The notes under the pieces were generated by a model, which worked only from the letters and a program-made list of their open reading frames with translations, made no database searches and was not told where the DNA came from. Below are positions 17,555 to 25,308 of a stretch of DNA of 64,000 nucleotides, one piece after another. The stretch is from Kribbella pratensis (GTDB taxonomy: Bacteria; Actinomycetota; Actinomycetes; Propionibacteriales; Kribbellaceae). The translations under genes and the position numbers were made by a program. The stretch covers positions 1,235,838-1,299,837 of the forward strand of contig NZ_SODP01000002.1 in NCBI RefSeq assembly GCF_004365355.1, in the 5' to 3' direction. Positions within the stretch are counted from its first letter, which is position 1. Every line of letters begins with the position of its first letter.

Positions 17555-17576
17555 ATCATATGCACGGGCTTATGAT
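17555..17576. promoter_or_regulatory. MarR operator candidate ATCATA-N10-TATGAT
   Basis: Perfect 6-bp arms ATCATA and TATGAT are separated by 10 bp, in the short gap between the divergent marR (start 17530) and the + strand gene (start about 17577). ATATGCAC is also repeated directly. The position over both starts is typical of MarR autoregulation. Confidence 0.6.
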
Positions 17577-18176
17577 ATGCACATGCCTATCGTTGACTAC
17601 GTCGTACTAGATGCCGAAGCCGTCCGGACCAGCATTGAGCTGGTCTCCACCGTTACCGACGCCAATCTCTCCAAGCCGACCCCGTGCCGCGCCTGGACTC
17701 TGTACGGTCTGCTCGCCCACATGGCCACCCAGCACTACGGTTTCGCCGCCGCCTCTCGTGGTGAGTCCGACCCGACGATCTGGAAGCTCCGCAACCTCGG
17801 CGACGATCCGGTGAAGGCGTACGTCGAGTCCGCCGAGCACGTCCTCGACGCCTTCGCCCAGCCCGGCGTCGCCGAGCGCACGTTCCCGCTGGCCGAGTTC
17901 GGACCCGGCGCAGCCTTCCCCGGCGCGCAGGCTGTCAGCTTCCACTTCATCGACTACATCGTCCACAGCTGGGACGTCGCGAAGTCGATCGGCAAGACGG
18001 TCACCTTCGAGCCCGCCACTCTGGAAGCCGCCACCGCAGTCGCGCAGATCGTCCCCACCGGCGACGTCCGCCGCGCCCCCGGCACGCCCTTCGCCGCCGA
18101 CATCCCCTGGTCCGGCGACAACCCCCTCGACCGCATCGTCGCCTACCTCGGCCGCAACCCCAACTGGCCGAACTGA
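17577..18176 (+). CDS. TIGR03086-type / maleylpyruvate isomerase-like metal-binding protein
   Basis: About 199 residues. The N-terminal four-helix DinB-like domain is shown by LVSTVTDANLSKPTPCRAWTLYGLLAHMATQH and FHFIDYIVHSWDVAKSIG: the metal-binding His residues fall in LLAHM and VHSWD as in the mycothiol-dependent isomerase family of actinobacteria. ATG 17577 and ATG 17583 are both possible, and neither has a clear ribosome site. It is likely under control of the divergent MarR protein. Confidence 0.82.
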   Translation: MHMPIVDYVVLDAEAVRTSIELVSTVTDANLSKPTPCRAWTLYGLLAHMATQHYGFAAASRGESDPTIWKLRNLGDDPVKAYVESAEHVLDAFAQPGVAERTFPLAEFGPGAAFPGAQAVSFHFIDYIVHSWDVAKSIGKTVTFEPATLEAATAVAQIVPTGDVRRAPGTPFAADIPWSGDNPLDRIVAYLGRNPNWPN

Positions 18177-18180
18177 GCCG

Positions 18181-18621
18181 TCAGTTGATATCGAACTCGT
18201 TGCCTTCCGGATCCTTCATGCCGACCGCGTAGTGGTCGAGCCCTTCCTCGAACGCGCCGGTGATGGTCGCACCCAACTCCGCCAACCTGGCCGCCTCGGC
18301 ATCAACACGCTGAATCCGCGCCTCGATCGGGTCCGACCAATCACCGCTCGCGTGAATGTCGAGGTGCCACCGGTTCTTCACGACCTTGCCCTCCGGCACC
18401 ACATGGAACCAGATATCCGGCCCCCGCCCCTCCGGATCCCTGATCCGATCCACCCCGTCACCCAGCTCCTCCTCCGGCACCCCCAACCGCCGATAGAAGT
18501 CCTTCCAGGTCGCAAACCCCTCCGGCGCCAGCGCAAACTCATACCCCAACGCCCCAGCCCAGAACCGCGCCATCACCTCAGCCTCACCACAATCCACCAC
18601 CAACTGAAACGCCGCACCCAT
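18181..18621 (-). CDS. VOC-superfamily glyoxalase-like protein
   Basis: 146 residues. AAFQLVVDCGEAEVMARFWAGALGYEFALAPEGFATW and NRWHLDIHASGDWSDPIEARIQRVDAEAARLAELGATI are typical of the glyoxalase-like set common in actinomycetes, ending DPEGNEFDIN. ATG 18621 is preceded by GGGAGAAG. It converges on the DinB-like gene 4 bp away. Substrate unknown. Confidence 0.85.
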   Translation of the reverse strand: MGAAFQLVVDCGEAEVMARFWAGALGYEFALAPEGFATWKDFYRRLGVPEEELGDGVDRIRDPEGRGPDIWFHVVPEGKVVKNRWHLDIHASGDWSDPIEARIQRVDAEAARLAELGATITGAFEEGLDHYAVGMKDPEGNEFDIN

Positions 18622-18696
18622 CAACTTCTCCCTCACACCGGCAACCCGTCCCCACCAGCGTGCCCGCCCCCACCGACAACCCGCCTCGATTGAGCC

Positions 18697-19044
18697 TCAG
18701 AGCCAGATGTACTCCTCGGCGATGGCGCCGTCGCGCCACTTTGCGATGGTTACCATCCGACCGCCGGCCTCGAACTCGCCGACCACACAGGTCCAGTCAC
18801 CGGAGCCGAACATGATCGGGTGCGAGGCGAGCTGCATCGGCGTACCCCCGGCAGACTCGACCAGCGCTTCCATCGCCTCGATGTGCTCCTGAAGACCACG
18901 AGTGGTCGGTTGGCCTTTGAGTTCCACGACCACGTCGTCGGTGTGGCAGCGCGCGAACACGCCGTGCCAGTCAGCCCGGTTCCAGCCGTGGAAGTCGAGC
19001 CCCTCCATTTGCTTGAGGTTGCGGCCCACCTCATCATCTGCCAT
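18697..19044 (-). CDS. SnoaL-like (NTF2 fold) protein
   Basis: 115 residues. DFHGWNRADWHGVFARCHTDDVVVELKGQPTTRGLQEHIEAMEALVE and the terminal IAKWRDGAIAEEYIWL are SnoaL/NTF2-like. ATG 19044 follows a strong GGAAGGAGG, so the longer N-terminal extension is not used. It stands alone; function unknown. Confidence 0.83.
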   Translation of the reverse strand: MADDEVGRNLKQMEGLDFHGWNRADWHGVFARCHTDDVVVELKGQPTTRGLQEHIEAMEALVESAGGTPMQLASHPIMFGSGDWTCVVGEFEAGGRMVTIAKWRDGAIAEEYIWL

Positions 19045-19210
19045 GACGAAGGCCTCCTTCCGGGACCGTTCCAGATCTCCTGAGCGGACGTACGCCGGCT
19101 CACCCGACGTCACCCACAACGACCGGGCAGGGCAACGCAATGTGACATCTGCCGCCTGCACCTACCAGCCTTGGTGTCCTCGCGGGCGGCGCGATACATT
19201 GGGTGGGAAA

Positions 19211-19226
19211 TGGACTATATGGTCCA
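19211..19226. promoter_or_regulatory. TetR-type operator copy 1 (TGGAC-N6-GTCCA)
   Basis: TGGACTATATGGTCCA, 32 bp before the start of the acetyltransferase-like gene at 19258. The same TGGAC-N6-GTCCA pattern occurs twice more upstream of the nearby tetR (21066) and oxidoreductase (21280) genes. Confidence 0.65.
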
Positions 19227-19257
19227 TGGTGGACGCGTGCTGCACGAGGACGTAGTG

Positions 19258-19986
19258 ATGACTGATCAGGTTGTTAAGCCCGATGGAACAGGCTTCTATC
19301 TCTGCGGTGGCGAGCTATTGGCGGCCGGCGTGGAGGGCGGGAGTGTCGACGTCAGCGTTACCGCGCGCCTGCTCGGCGGTTTCGATGTGACGCTGGCGAG
19401 CCGGAGTAGCGCGGATCTGGGCGGCGTACGGCCGGAAGACGGGCACAGCGTCCTGCCGCTGGAGACGCGGCCGCTGATGCTCAACTCGCTGCCGAGCAGT
19501 GTGCGAGTGGAATTGCGCACAGACGCCGCCGACAACGACTGGCGATTGGTGTTGCACTTCCGCAATCAGGCCGGAGCGAGCCTCACGTGGCGGGCCGACC
19601 TTCCCACTGAAGCTTTCGAGGCAGGGTGGGAGGCCCCCTTGGCCGATCTGCTGACCATCGACCAGACAGCCGACGACCCGGCACCGCAGTCACCGACGGT
19701 CACCGTGGTCCACCACCCGGACGACGAGTACTACGAGCTCCTCGTCGACGGCCAGCAGGCGGGGCTGCTCGTTTACCACGTGATCGGTTCGAACCTGTCG
19801 ATCACGCACACCGTGATCGAGCCGACGTACCGCGGACGAGGGCTTTCCTCGGCGCTCATCGGCGGAGCACTTGACGACATCCGCACGAAGTACGCGACCG
19901 TGATGAACTACTGCCCGGTCGTCAGCCGATTCGTCGACCAGCATCCGGCGTACGGCGATCTTCTCAGCGGGCCGCGGCGGGTCTGA
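19258..19986 (+). CDS. Two-part protein with C-terminal GNAT-like domain
   Basis: About 242 residues. The last ~95 residues (VVHHPDDEYYELLVDGQQAGLLVYHV, then EPTYRGRGLSSALIGGALDDI and NYCPVVSRFVDQHP) match the small YjdJ/NATD1-type acetyltransferase fold. The first ~140 residues are a beta-rich domain I do not recognise. ATG 19258 is preferred because GAGG is upstream and longer starts would overlap the operator. A TGGAC-N6-GTCCA site lies in front, so it belongs to the TetR regulon proposed here. A TetR fragment follows by 5 bp. Confidence 0.75.
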   Translation: MTDQVVKPDGTGFYLCGGELLAAGVEGGSVDVSVTARLLGGFDVTLASRSSADLGGVRPEDGHSVLPLETRPLMLNSLPSSVRVELRTDAADNDWRLVLHFRNQAGASLTWRADLPTEAFEAGWEAPLADLLTIDQTADDPAPQSPTVTVVHHPDDEYYELLVDGQQAGLLVYHVIGSNLSITHTVIEPTYRGRGLSSALIGGALDDIRTKYATVMNYCPVVSRFVDQHPAYGDLLSGPRRV

Positions 19987-19991
19987 CGGCC

Positions 19992-20426
19992 GTGATGCAC
20001 GATGTGGTCGAGGCGCAGTCGCAGCTGGTGCTCACCAGGGAGGAAGGCCTGCTGGCAGGTGTGAGAACTCTTGCCGGGTTGCGGCGCTGGCGCGACGCGC
20101 TCGTCCAGGCGAACACACGGCCGGACGGCTCCTACGGATGCGCTCTCGGCACACTGTGCGCCCAGCTATCCGACGACGACGAACGATCCCGCGCGGCGCT
20201 GGCGGCGGCGTTCGACAGATGGCATCAGCTGCTCATCGAGACACTGACACGCCTGCGCGATCTCGGCGTACTCACGAGAGACGCCGACCCGGACAAGCTC
20301 GGAACGGGGCTACTCGCCGCTCTGCAAGGCGGATACATCCTCGCTCAGAACGCCCACGACCCTCAGCCCATGGCTGACGCGTTGGACATGGCTCTGGACC
20401 GCATCGACACCTTCGCCAACCGCTGA
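19992..20426 (+). CDS. TetR C-terminal domain protein lacking the DNA-binding domain
   Basis: 144 residues. It aligns by eye with the ligand-binding half of the full TetR protein encoded next door at 20431-21066: LRRWRDALVQANTRPDGSYGCALGTLCAQLSDDDE against LERWRDALVQRNALQNGAYGCALGSMASELSDQDDE, and DPDKLGTGLLAALQGGYILAQ against DPDKLAVGLMAALQGGYLLAE. No HTH precedes it; the upstream stop is only 5 bp away. It is either a fragment left by a deletion or a DNA-binding-free partner that could heterodimerise with the intact TetR (inference). Confidence 0.65.
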   Translation: MMHDVVEAQSQLVLTREEGLLAGVRTLAGLRRWRDALVQANTRPDGSYGCALGTLCAQLSDDDERSRAALAAAFDRWHQLLIETLTRLRDLGVLTRDADPDKLGTGLLAALQGGYILAQNAHDPQPMADALDMALDRIDTFANR

Positions 20427-20430
20427 ACGC

Positions 20431-21066
20431 TCACTTCGTGAGGAACGACCGAATGTGGTCAAGAGCCATGTCGAGCGCGGTCTCCATCGGCGTGATGTCG
20501 TGCTGGGTCTCGGCGAGAAGATATCCGCCTTGCAGCGCCGCCATCAGTCCCACAGCGAGCTTGTCGGGGTCGGCCGTATCACTCAGTGAGCCGGCATCCT
20601 GCATGCGTCGTAGGCCGGCCGCGATCAACCCGGTCCACTCCGCGAAAGCCTCCGCCAGCGTTTGGCGGGCTTCGTCGTCCTGATCGGACAACTCGCTGGC
20701 CATCGAGCCGAGCGCGCACCCGTACGCCCCGTTCTGAAGGGCGTTGCGTTGGACCAAAGCGTCCCGCCAGCGTTCGAGTCCGCGAAACGAGCGCAGCCGC
20801 TGCAGGTACCCCTGCTCGCGCTCGAGGATCTGGCCGGCGCGCCGCGCGACAACGGCCCGGACCAGCTCGTCCTTGTCGGCGAAGTGCTGGTAGAGCTGCG
20901 ACTTGCTGGTGCTGCTCGCCGCCCGAACATCGTCGAGCGTCGTGGCATTCACGCCTTTCACGTACATCAGGTCCGCCGCCGCGTCGACGATCCGCGCCCG
21001 GGTCGCCAGACCGCGCGCCGTCAACTGGCGAGGCGGAGCTACCGTCGCGCTTCCGGGTCGAGTCAC
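20431..21066 (-). CDS. TetR-family transcriptional regulator
   Basis: 211 residues. The HTH is in TRARIVDAAADLMYVKGVNATTLDDVRAASSTSKSQLYQHFADKDELVRAVV; the rest is a TetR_C ligand-binding domain. It converges on the HTH-less paralogue (4 bp gap). A TGGAC-N6-GTCCA site lies 63 bp upstream of its start and two more sit before neighbouring genes, so it very likely represses itself, the oxidoreductase and the acetyltransferase-like gene. Confidence 0.93.
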   Translation of the reverse strand: MTRPGSATVAPPRQLTARGLATRARIVDAAADLMYVKGVNATTLDDVRAASSTSKSQLYQHFADKDELVRAVVARRAGQILEREQGYLQRLRSFRGLERWRDALVQRNALQNGAYGCALGSMASELSDQDDEARQTLAEAFAEWTGLIAAGLRRMQDAGSLSDTADPDKLAVGLMAALQGGYLLAETQHDITPMETALDMALDHIRSFLTK

Positions 21067-21128
21067 GCTCCCACGGTACCTTTTCGGGCCGCACCGGTCT
21101 CTCCGAATGACGCAACATCAGCTCTGCG

Positions 21129-21144
21129 TGGACCTTATAGTCCA
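21129..21144. promoter_or_regulatory. TetR-type operator copy 2 (TGGAC-N6-GTCCA)
   Basis: TGGACCTTATAGTCCA lies upstream of the tetR start at 21066 (minus strand). It shares both 5-bp arms and the 6-bp spacing with copies 1 and 3. Confidence 0.65.
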
Positions 21145-21242
21145 ATTTAGCAAACCCACGGTCACCGACATCGTTGCCATAGGACGCTTGGCAAGGACCG
21201 ATCCAGCGCACTGTTTGCCGACACCGCCATCCAGGACTACTC

Positions 21243-21258
21243 TGGACGAATTGGTCCA
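21243..21258. promoter_or_regulatory. TetR-type operator copy 3 (TGGAC-N6-GTCCA)
   Basis: TGGACGAATTGGTCCA ends 21 bp before the ATG of the oxidoreductase gene at 21280, where it would cover the promoter or transcription start. Confidence 0.65.
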
Positions 21259-21279
21259 GTAGTAACGCGGAGGTGCGTG

Positions 21280-22197
21280 ATGAAGGCGATCGTTGTGACG
21301 GATGAGGCCGCGGGAACGGCCGGGATGACGCTGGTCGAGCGTCCTGAGCCGGCGGCGGCGATCAACGACGTCATCGTCGCGGTCCATGCGTCGGGATACG
21401 TACCGACCGAGGTGACGTGGCCCTCGACCTGGACCGATCGCGCCAACCGGGACCGTCGACCGTCGATCGTCGGGCACGAACTCGCCGGCGTGGTCACCTC
21501 GCTCGGCTACGGTACGACGGGGCTGTCCGTCGGTCAGCGCGTGTTCGGCCTCGCGGACTGGCATCGCGACGGCACGATGGCGGAGTACGTCGCAATCGAG
21601 TCACGCAACCTCGCACCGCTCCCTGGCGACGTCGACTTCACGGTCGGGGCGAGCCTGCCGATTTCGGGGCTGACTGCTTGGCAAGGACTGTTCCAGCACG
21701 GCCGTCTCCAGGCGGGGCAGAGCGTTCTCGTACACGGCGCGGCCGGCGCAGTCGGGTCGATCGTGGCGCAGCTCGCGCGTGAGTTCGGTGCGTACGTGAT
21801 CGGCACCGGTCGCACGGCCGATCGTGAAGCCGCGCTGGACTTCGGCGTACAGGAGTTCGTTGACCTCGGCAACGACTCGTTGGCAGACATCGGCGGAGTC
21901 GACCTGGTCATCGACGTCATCGGCGGAGACATCCAGAAGCAGTCCGCGGCCTTGGTCCGCCCCGGAGGCACGCTGGTGACTGTCGTCGGGCCACCCGAGG
22001 CGCGCCCCGGCGACGGCCTGGCGATCGACTTCGTCGTCGAGGCCGACCGCGCCCAGCTGACCGAGATCGTCCAGCGAGTGCGCGACGGACGTCTGCGGAC
22101 GAACATCGGCACCGTCGCCTCCCTCGACGACGCCGTCGCCGCCTTCAACCCGACCGAGCGAACCAGGGGCAAGACGATCATCCGAGTTCGGCCGTAA
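21280..22197 (+). CDS. Zinc-independent medium-chain NADP-dependent oxidoreductase (quinone reductase-like)
   Basis: 305 residues. The GroES-like N-terminal domain (IVGHELAGVVTSLGYG) precedes a Rossmann domain with the nucleotide loop VLVHGAAGAVGSIVAQLARE. There is no structural zinc Cys cluster, as in quinone oxidoreductases. The ATG at 21280 has GCGGAGG upstream. It is divergent from tetR, with one operator on each side of the gap. The reaction is probably NADPH-dependent reduction of an enone or quinone; substrate unknown. Confidence 0.9.
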   Translation: MKAIVVTDEAAGTAGMTLVERPEPAAAINDVIVAVHASGYVPTEVTWPSTWTDRANRDRRPSIVGHELAGVVTSLGYGTTGLSVGQRVFGLADWHRDGTMAEYVAIESRNLAPLPGDVDFTVGASLPISGLTAWQGLFQHGRLQAGQSVLVHGAAGAVGSIVAQLAREFGAYVIGTGRTADREAALDFGVQEFVDLGNDSLADIGGVDLVIDVIGGDIQKQSAALVRPGGTLVTVVGPPEARPGDGLAIDFVVEADRAQLTEIVQRVRDGRLRTNIGTVASLDDAVAAFNPTERTRGKTIIRVRP

Positions 22198-22199
22198 GC

Positions 22200-22535
22200 G
22201 TGGACATCACAGCAACCGCAGACGGAACGCTGCTGGCAGAGGCCCCCGCCGCCGAGGTCGTCATCATCGAGGGAAACCACTACTTCCCCCAGGCCGCCCT
22301 GACCATCGGCGTACTCCGCCCGTCAACACAGCCCTACGTGTGCCCATGGAAAGGCCACGCCGAGTACTTCGACGTCACAACCCCACACCGCACCCTCGCC
22401 GACGCGGCCTGGACCTACCCCGCCCCGAAGCACTCCGCCATCGAACGAGTAGGCCACGACTTCACCGGCTACGTAGCCTTCGACCCGAAGCAGGTCAACG
22501 TGGCAATGCAAGGAGAGCAAGCAGGAACAGGATGA
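22200..22535 (+). CDS. DUF427 domain protein
   Basis: 111 residues. YFPQAALTIGVLRPSTQPYVCPWKGHAEYFDV and the later VGHDFTGYVAFDPKQV are the DUF427 signature. The function of the family is unknown. The GTG start is 2 bp after the oxidoreductase stop, so it is co-transcribed. The 3' end overlaps the convergent membrane gene by 41 bp. Confidence 0.88.
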   Translation: MDITATADGTLLAEAPAAEVVIIEGNHYFPQAALTIGVLRPSTQPYVCPWKGHAEYFDVTTPHRTLADAAWTYPAPKHSAIERVGHDFTGYVAFDPKQVNVAMQGEQAGTG

Positions 22536-22983
22536 AGGCCGACCAAGTCGTGGCCAGCTGAATCCAGTTGATGGTGAAGTACCGCTGGCGGTCCGCCTCC
22601 CAGCTTGCGGGTAGCGCGTCGGGGTCCCAGGCCAGGATCACCTTGTACTGCGGGGTTTTCCAGACGTTCGACACGACGTACACACCGACGAGCACGATCA
22701 CGAGACCGATCGCGGTCAGCACGAACGACGCGGACCCGGGATCGTGCCGAAGTAGCACGAGCGCGACGATCGGCCCGATTCCCATCCCGAGCGACCAGGC
22801 GTAGTTGTACACCTTGCCCCACCCGCTGTCGGCGTACCGGAGAAACGTCTCCATGAACCCGTGAAACTCGCGCCCGCCCATCTCCCCTTGCACCGGCCGC
22901 AAAATCAGACACAACCCACCCAAGAAACCCGCGGCCAGCCCCGCAAAGAACGAGGCCGCCACCAACACCCACGCCGCAGCCAT
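22495..22983 (-). CDS. DUF1772-type membrane protein (anthrone oxygenase-like family)
   Basis: 162 residues with four hydrophobic helices: the N-terminal LVAASFFAGLAAGFLGGLCLI, GPIVALVLL, LTAIGLVIVLVGVYVVSNVWKTP and a C-terminal FILFLLALLALP. The helix-2/3 loop resembles DUF1772/anthrone oxygenase proteins of actinomycetes. ATG 22983 is chosen before the first helix. Enzyme activity is not established for most members. Confidence 0.7.
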   Translation of the reverse strand: MAAAWVLVAASFFAGLAAGFLGGLCLILRPVQGEMGGREFHGFMETFLRYADSGWGKVYNYAWSLGMGIGPIVALVLLRHDPGSASFVLTAIGLVIVLVGVYVVSNVWKTPQYKVILAWDPDALPASWEADRQRYFTINWIQLATTWSAFILFLLALLALPR

Positions 22984-23130
22984 CGCGCACCCCCTCCCGA
23001 ACCACGCCAGCACAAGCAGTCTCGGTCCCCCACACTCGACTGTCACCCCTGAGCAGGCCTCACACCAGCCAAGAAACCACGTAGCCCAGTCGAGGACAGG
23101 CTGCTCTGACAGGCCGGCCGGAGAATCGGT

Positions 23131-23790
23131 TCAGCGTTCGCGGGGCGGGAGCTCCGGCATCGAGTCGCCGTACAGGATCGAGGTCCAGGCGGTGGTGAGC
23201 GTGTCGATGAGGACTTCTTCGTCATCGAACGGCGGGACCGAGGCTGCGGCAAGGTAGTAGAGGCGTTCCCCCATCCAGGTCAGCGATGCGGCGACGGCGC
23301 GCGCCCGCGTGGAGCCGAGTCGCGGGCCGGCGTGGGGGTCGGATTCGATGCGTGCGGTGGCGGCCTCGGTGAACAGGTACATCTGCTCGAGCCATAGCTC
23401 TCGAAGCCCTTCGTCCGATCCCCAGCTCTCGACAATGGCCATCAGAACGCCGGCGTTCTCGCGCCACAGCCGGGCCCCATCGGTCACGCCGGCCCGAAGC
23501 GCGGTGATCGGATCTAGCTCCTGCTCAGTCCAGGGGCGAGCCGCCTGCTGTCCCTGCGCGACCGCCTCACGTACCAGGTCACCGAGCACTGCCTGCTTGC
23601 TCGGGAAGTAGAAGTAGAAGCTGGCCCGGGATACACCGGCGGCGTCGAGGATGTCGGCCACGCTGAGGCTGTCGAAGCGGGATTCCCGCAGCAGCTCGCG
23701 CGTCGCGGACAAGATTCGCTCCCGCAGATCCGCGGCGGCCGGGGATGGTGCGGATCGACGCGCAGAGCGCACGGTGCGTCTGGAAGGCAT
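23131..23790 (-). CDS. TetR-family transcriptional regulator (EthR-like)
   Basis: 219 residues. The HTH is in LRERILSATRELLRESRFDSLSVADILDAAGVSRASFYFYFPSKQAVLGDLV. The ATG at 23790 opens an Arg-rich N-terminus. A 20-bp perfect palindrome lies 10 bp upstream of the start in the gap shared with the divergent VOC-AKR operon, so it probably controls itself and that operon. Confidence 0.92.
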   Translation of the reverse strand: MPSRRTVRSARRSAPSPAAADLRERILSATRELLRESRFDSLSVADILDAAGVSRASFYFYFPSKQAVLGDLVREAVAQGQQAARPWTEQELDPITALRAGVTDGARLWRENAGVLMAIVESWGSDEGLRELWLEQMYLFTEAATARIESDPHAGPRLGSTRARAVAASLTWMGERLYYLAAASVPPFDDEEVLIDTLTTAWTSILYGDSMPELPPRER

Positions 23791-23799
23791 GCAGCTCAG

Positions 23800-23819
23800 C
23801 ATAGTGTCCGGACACTATG
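23800..23819. promoter_or_regulatory. 20-bp perfect palindrome, TetR operator
   Basis: CATAGTGTCCGGACACTATG is fully self-complementary. It lies between the TetR start (23790) and the VOC gene start (23858). A second, weaker dyad around CATACTGTATG follows 20 bp later and may contain the -10 of the divergent promoter. Confidence 0.75.
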
Positions 23820-23857
23820 TATGGACTCTCTGACCAGACATACTGTATGGTCACAAC

Positions 23858-24301
23858 GTGACTCAGATAGCGATTCATTTGGTCGTCGACGACCCGGATC
23901 AGGCCGCCTCCTGGTACGCCGAGGCACTGGGCGCGCACGAGTCGAGCCGCGTCACCCTTCCCGATGGCCGGACGCTGACCGTAGAGCTCCTCCTCGGCGA
24001 CACGACGCTGGCGATAGCGGGAGAGATGCCCGGCCGAGGCCAGCGCACACCGGCTGCGCTCGGCGGTACGTCGGCCGCACTGCACGTCGAGGTCTCCGAC
24101 ATCGACTCCGCCTGGGCACGGGCGCTGCAGGCGGGAGCCACGGTCGTCGAGCCAGTCCACGATGCCTTCTGGGGAGACCGGACCGGCCAGTTCCTGGATC
24201 CGTCCGGACACCGCTGGGCATTGGATCAACACATCGAGGATGTGCCATCAGCGGAGGTCGCCGCCCGGGCCGCCGAACTGTTCGGATCGGCGACCCCATG
24301 A
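23858..24301 (+). CDS. VOC-superfamily protein (PhnB-like)
   Basis: 147 residues. IHLVVDDPDQAASWYAEALGAHESSR and LHVEVSDIDSAWARALQAGATVVEPVHDAFWGDRTGQFLDPSGHRW are typical of the glyoxalase/PhnB group. The GTG start follows a TetR operator. The stop overlaps the next gene by 4 bp (ATGA). Probably modifies or binds a small ligand; substrate unknown. Confidence 0.87.
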   Translation: MTQIAIHLVVDDPDQAASWYAEALGAHESSRVTLPDGRTLTVELLLGDTTLAIAGEMPGRGQRTPAALGGTSAALHVEVSDIDSAWARALQAGATVVEPVHDAFWGDRTGQFLDPSGHRWALDQHIEDVPSAEVAARAAELFGSATP

Positions 24302-25308
24302 GATATCGCACCTTCGGAACCAGCGGCCTTCGAATGTCCGAGCTGATTCTGGGCGCGATGACGTTCGGAGAACAGGGCGGCGTCGGCGCACCGATCGCGG
24401 AGTGCCGACAGATGCTGGACCTGTACGCCGAGGCGGGCGGCAACGCGATCGACACCGCCATCAACTACCGCGACGGAGCCAGCGAAGAGTTCCTTGGCGA
24501 GCTGCTGACCGGCCGTCGTGAGTCATTCGTGCTCGGAACGAAGTACACCGTCTCCCGCGAGCGCGCCGATCCCAATGCCGCCGGGAACCACCGCAAGAAT
24601 CTCCGCGCATCGCTGGAGACCAGCCTTCGCCGCCTGCGCACCGATTACCTGGACGTGTACTGGGTGCACATGTGGGACCGGGACACGCCGCTCGAGGAGA
24701 CCATGCGAGCGCTGGACGACGCAGTACAGGCCGGCAAAGTCTTGTACGTGGGCATCTCCGACGCACCGGCCTGGGTCGTGGCCCGCGCCAACACATTGGC
24801 CCAGTGGCGCGGCTGGAGCTCGTTCATCGGCCTGCAGGTTCCCTACAGCCTGCTCCAGCGCGACATCGAACGCGAACTGCTGCCGATGGCCGAGTCGCTC
24901 GGTCTCGGCATCACATCGTGGAGCCCGCTGGCCGGCGGAGCGCTGTCCGGCAAATACACGCTACCGACGCCGCCCTCGGGGGGCCGGCTGGCGCCAGAAT
25001 CCCTGTCGGCCAGGGATCACGCCGTTGCCCGAGTCGTGCAAGACGTCGCCGATGAACTCGGCGCAACGCCTTCACAGGTAGCGATCGCCTGGACGATGAG
25101 CCGCTCGCCGCTGATTCATCCGATCGTCGGAGCGCGCACCGCCGACCAGCTCCGCGACAATCTCGCCGTCGTCGACCTGGTCCTCCCGCCCGAGACCATC
25201 GCCCGTCTTGACGAGGCCACCGCTGTCGCCCTGGGATTCCCGTACGACTTCATCGCTCAGACATCCTCGTGGGTGTTCGGCGCCGCTCTCGTCAACTCAG
25301 TTGGGTAG
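24298..25308 (+). CDS. Aldo/keto reductase
   Basis: 336 residues. The start MRYRTFGTSGLRMSELILGAMTFGEQGG, the catalytic Asp and Tyr in NAIDTAINYRDGASEEFLG and the later VYWVHMWDRDTPLEETMRALDDAVQAGKVLYVGISD are canonical for the NADP-dependent aldo/keto reductase barrel. It is translationally coupled to the VOC gene and is under the same TetR-type operator. Its 3' end overlaps the convergent gene by 12 bp. Confidence 0.92.
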   Translation: MRYRTFGTSGLRMSELILGAMTFGEQGGVGAPIAECRQMLDLYAEAGGNAIDTAINYRDGASEEFLGELLTGRRESFVLGTKYTVSRERADPNAAGNHRKNLRASLETSLRRLRTDYLDVYWVHMWDRDTPLEETMRALDDAVQAGKVLYVGISDAPAWVVARANTLAQWRGWSSFIGLQVPYSLLQRDIERELLPMAESLGLGITSWSPLAGGALSGKYTLPTPPSGGRLAPESLSARDHAVARVVQDVADELGATPSQVAIAWTMSRSPLIHPIVGARTADQLRDNLAVVDLVLPPETIARLDEATAVALGFPYDFIAQTSSWVFGAALVNSVG

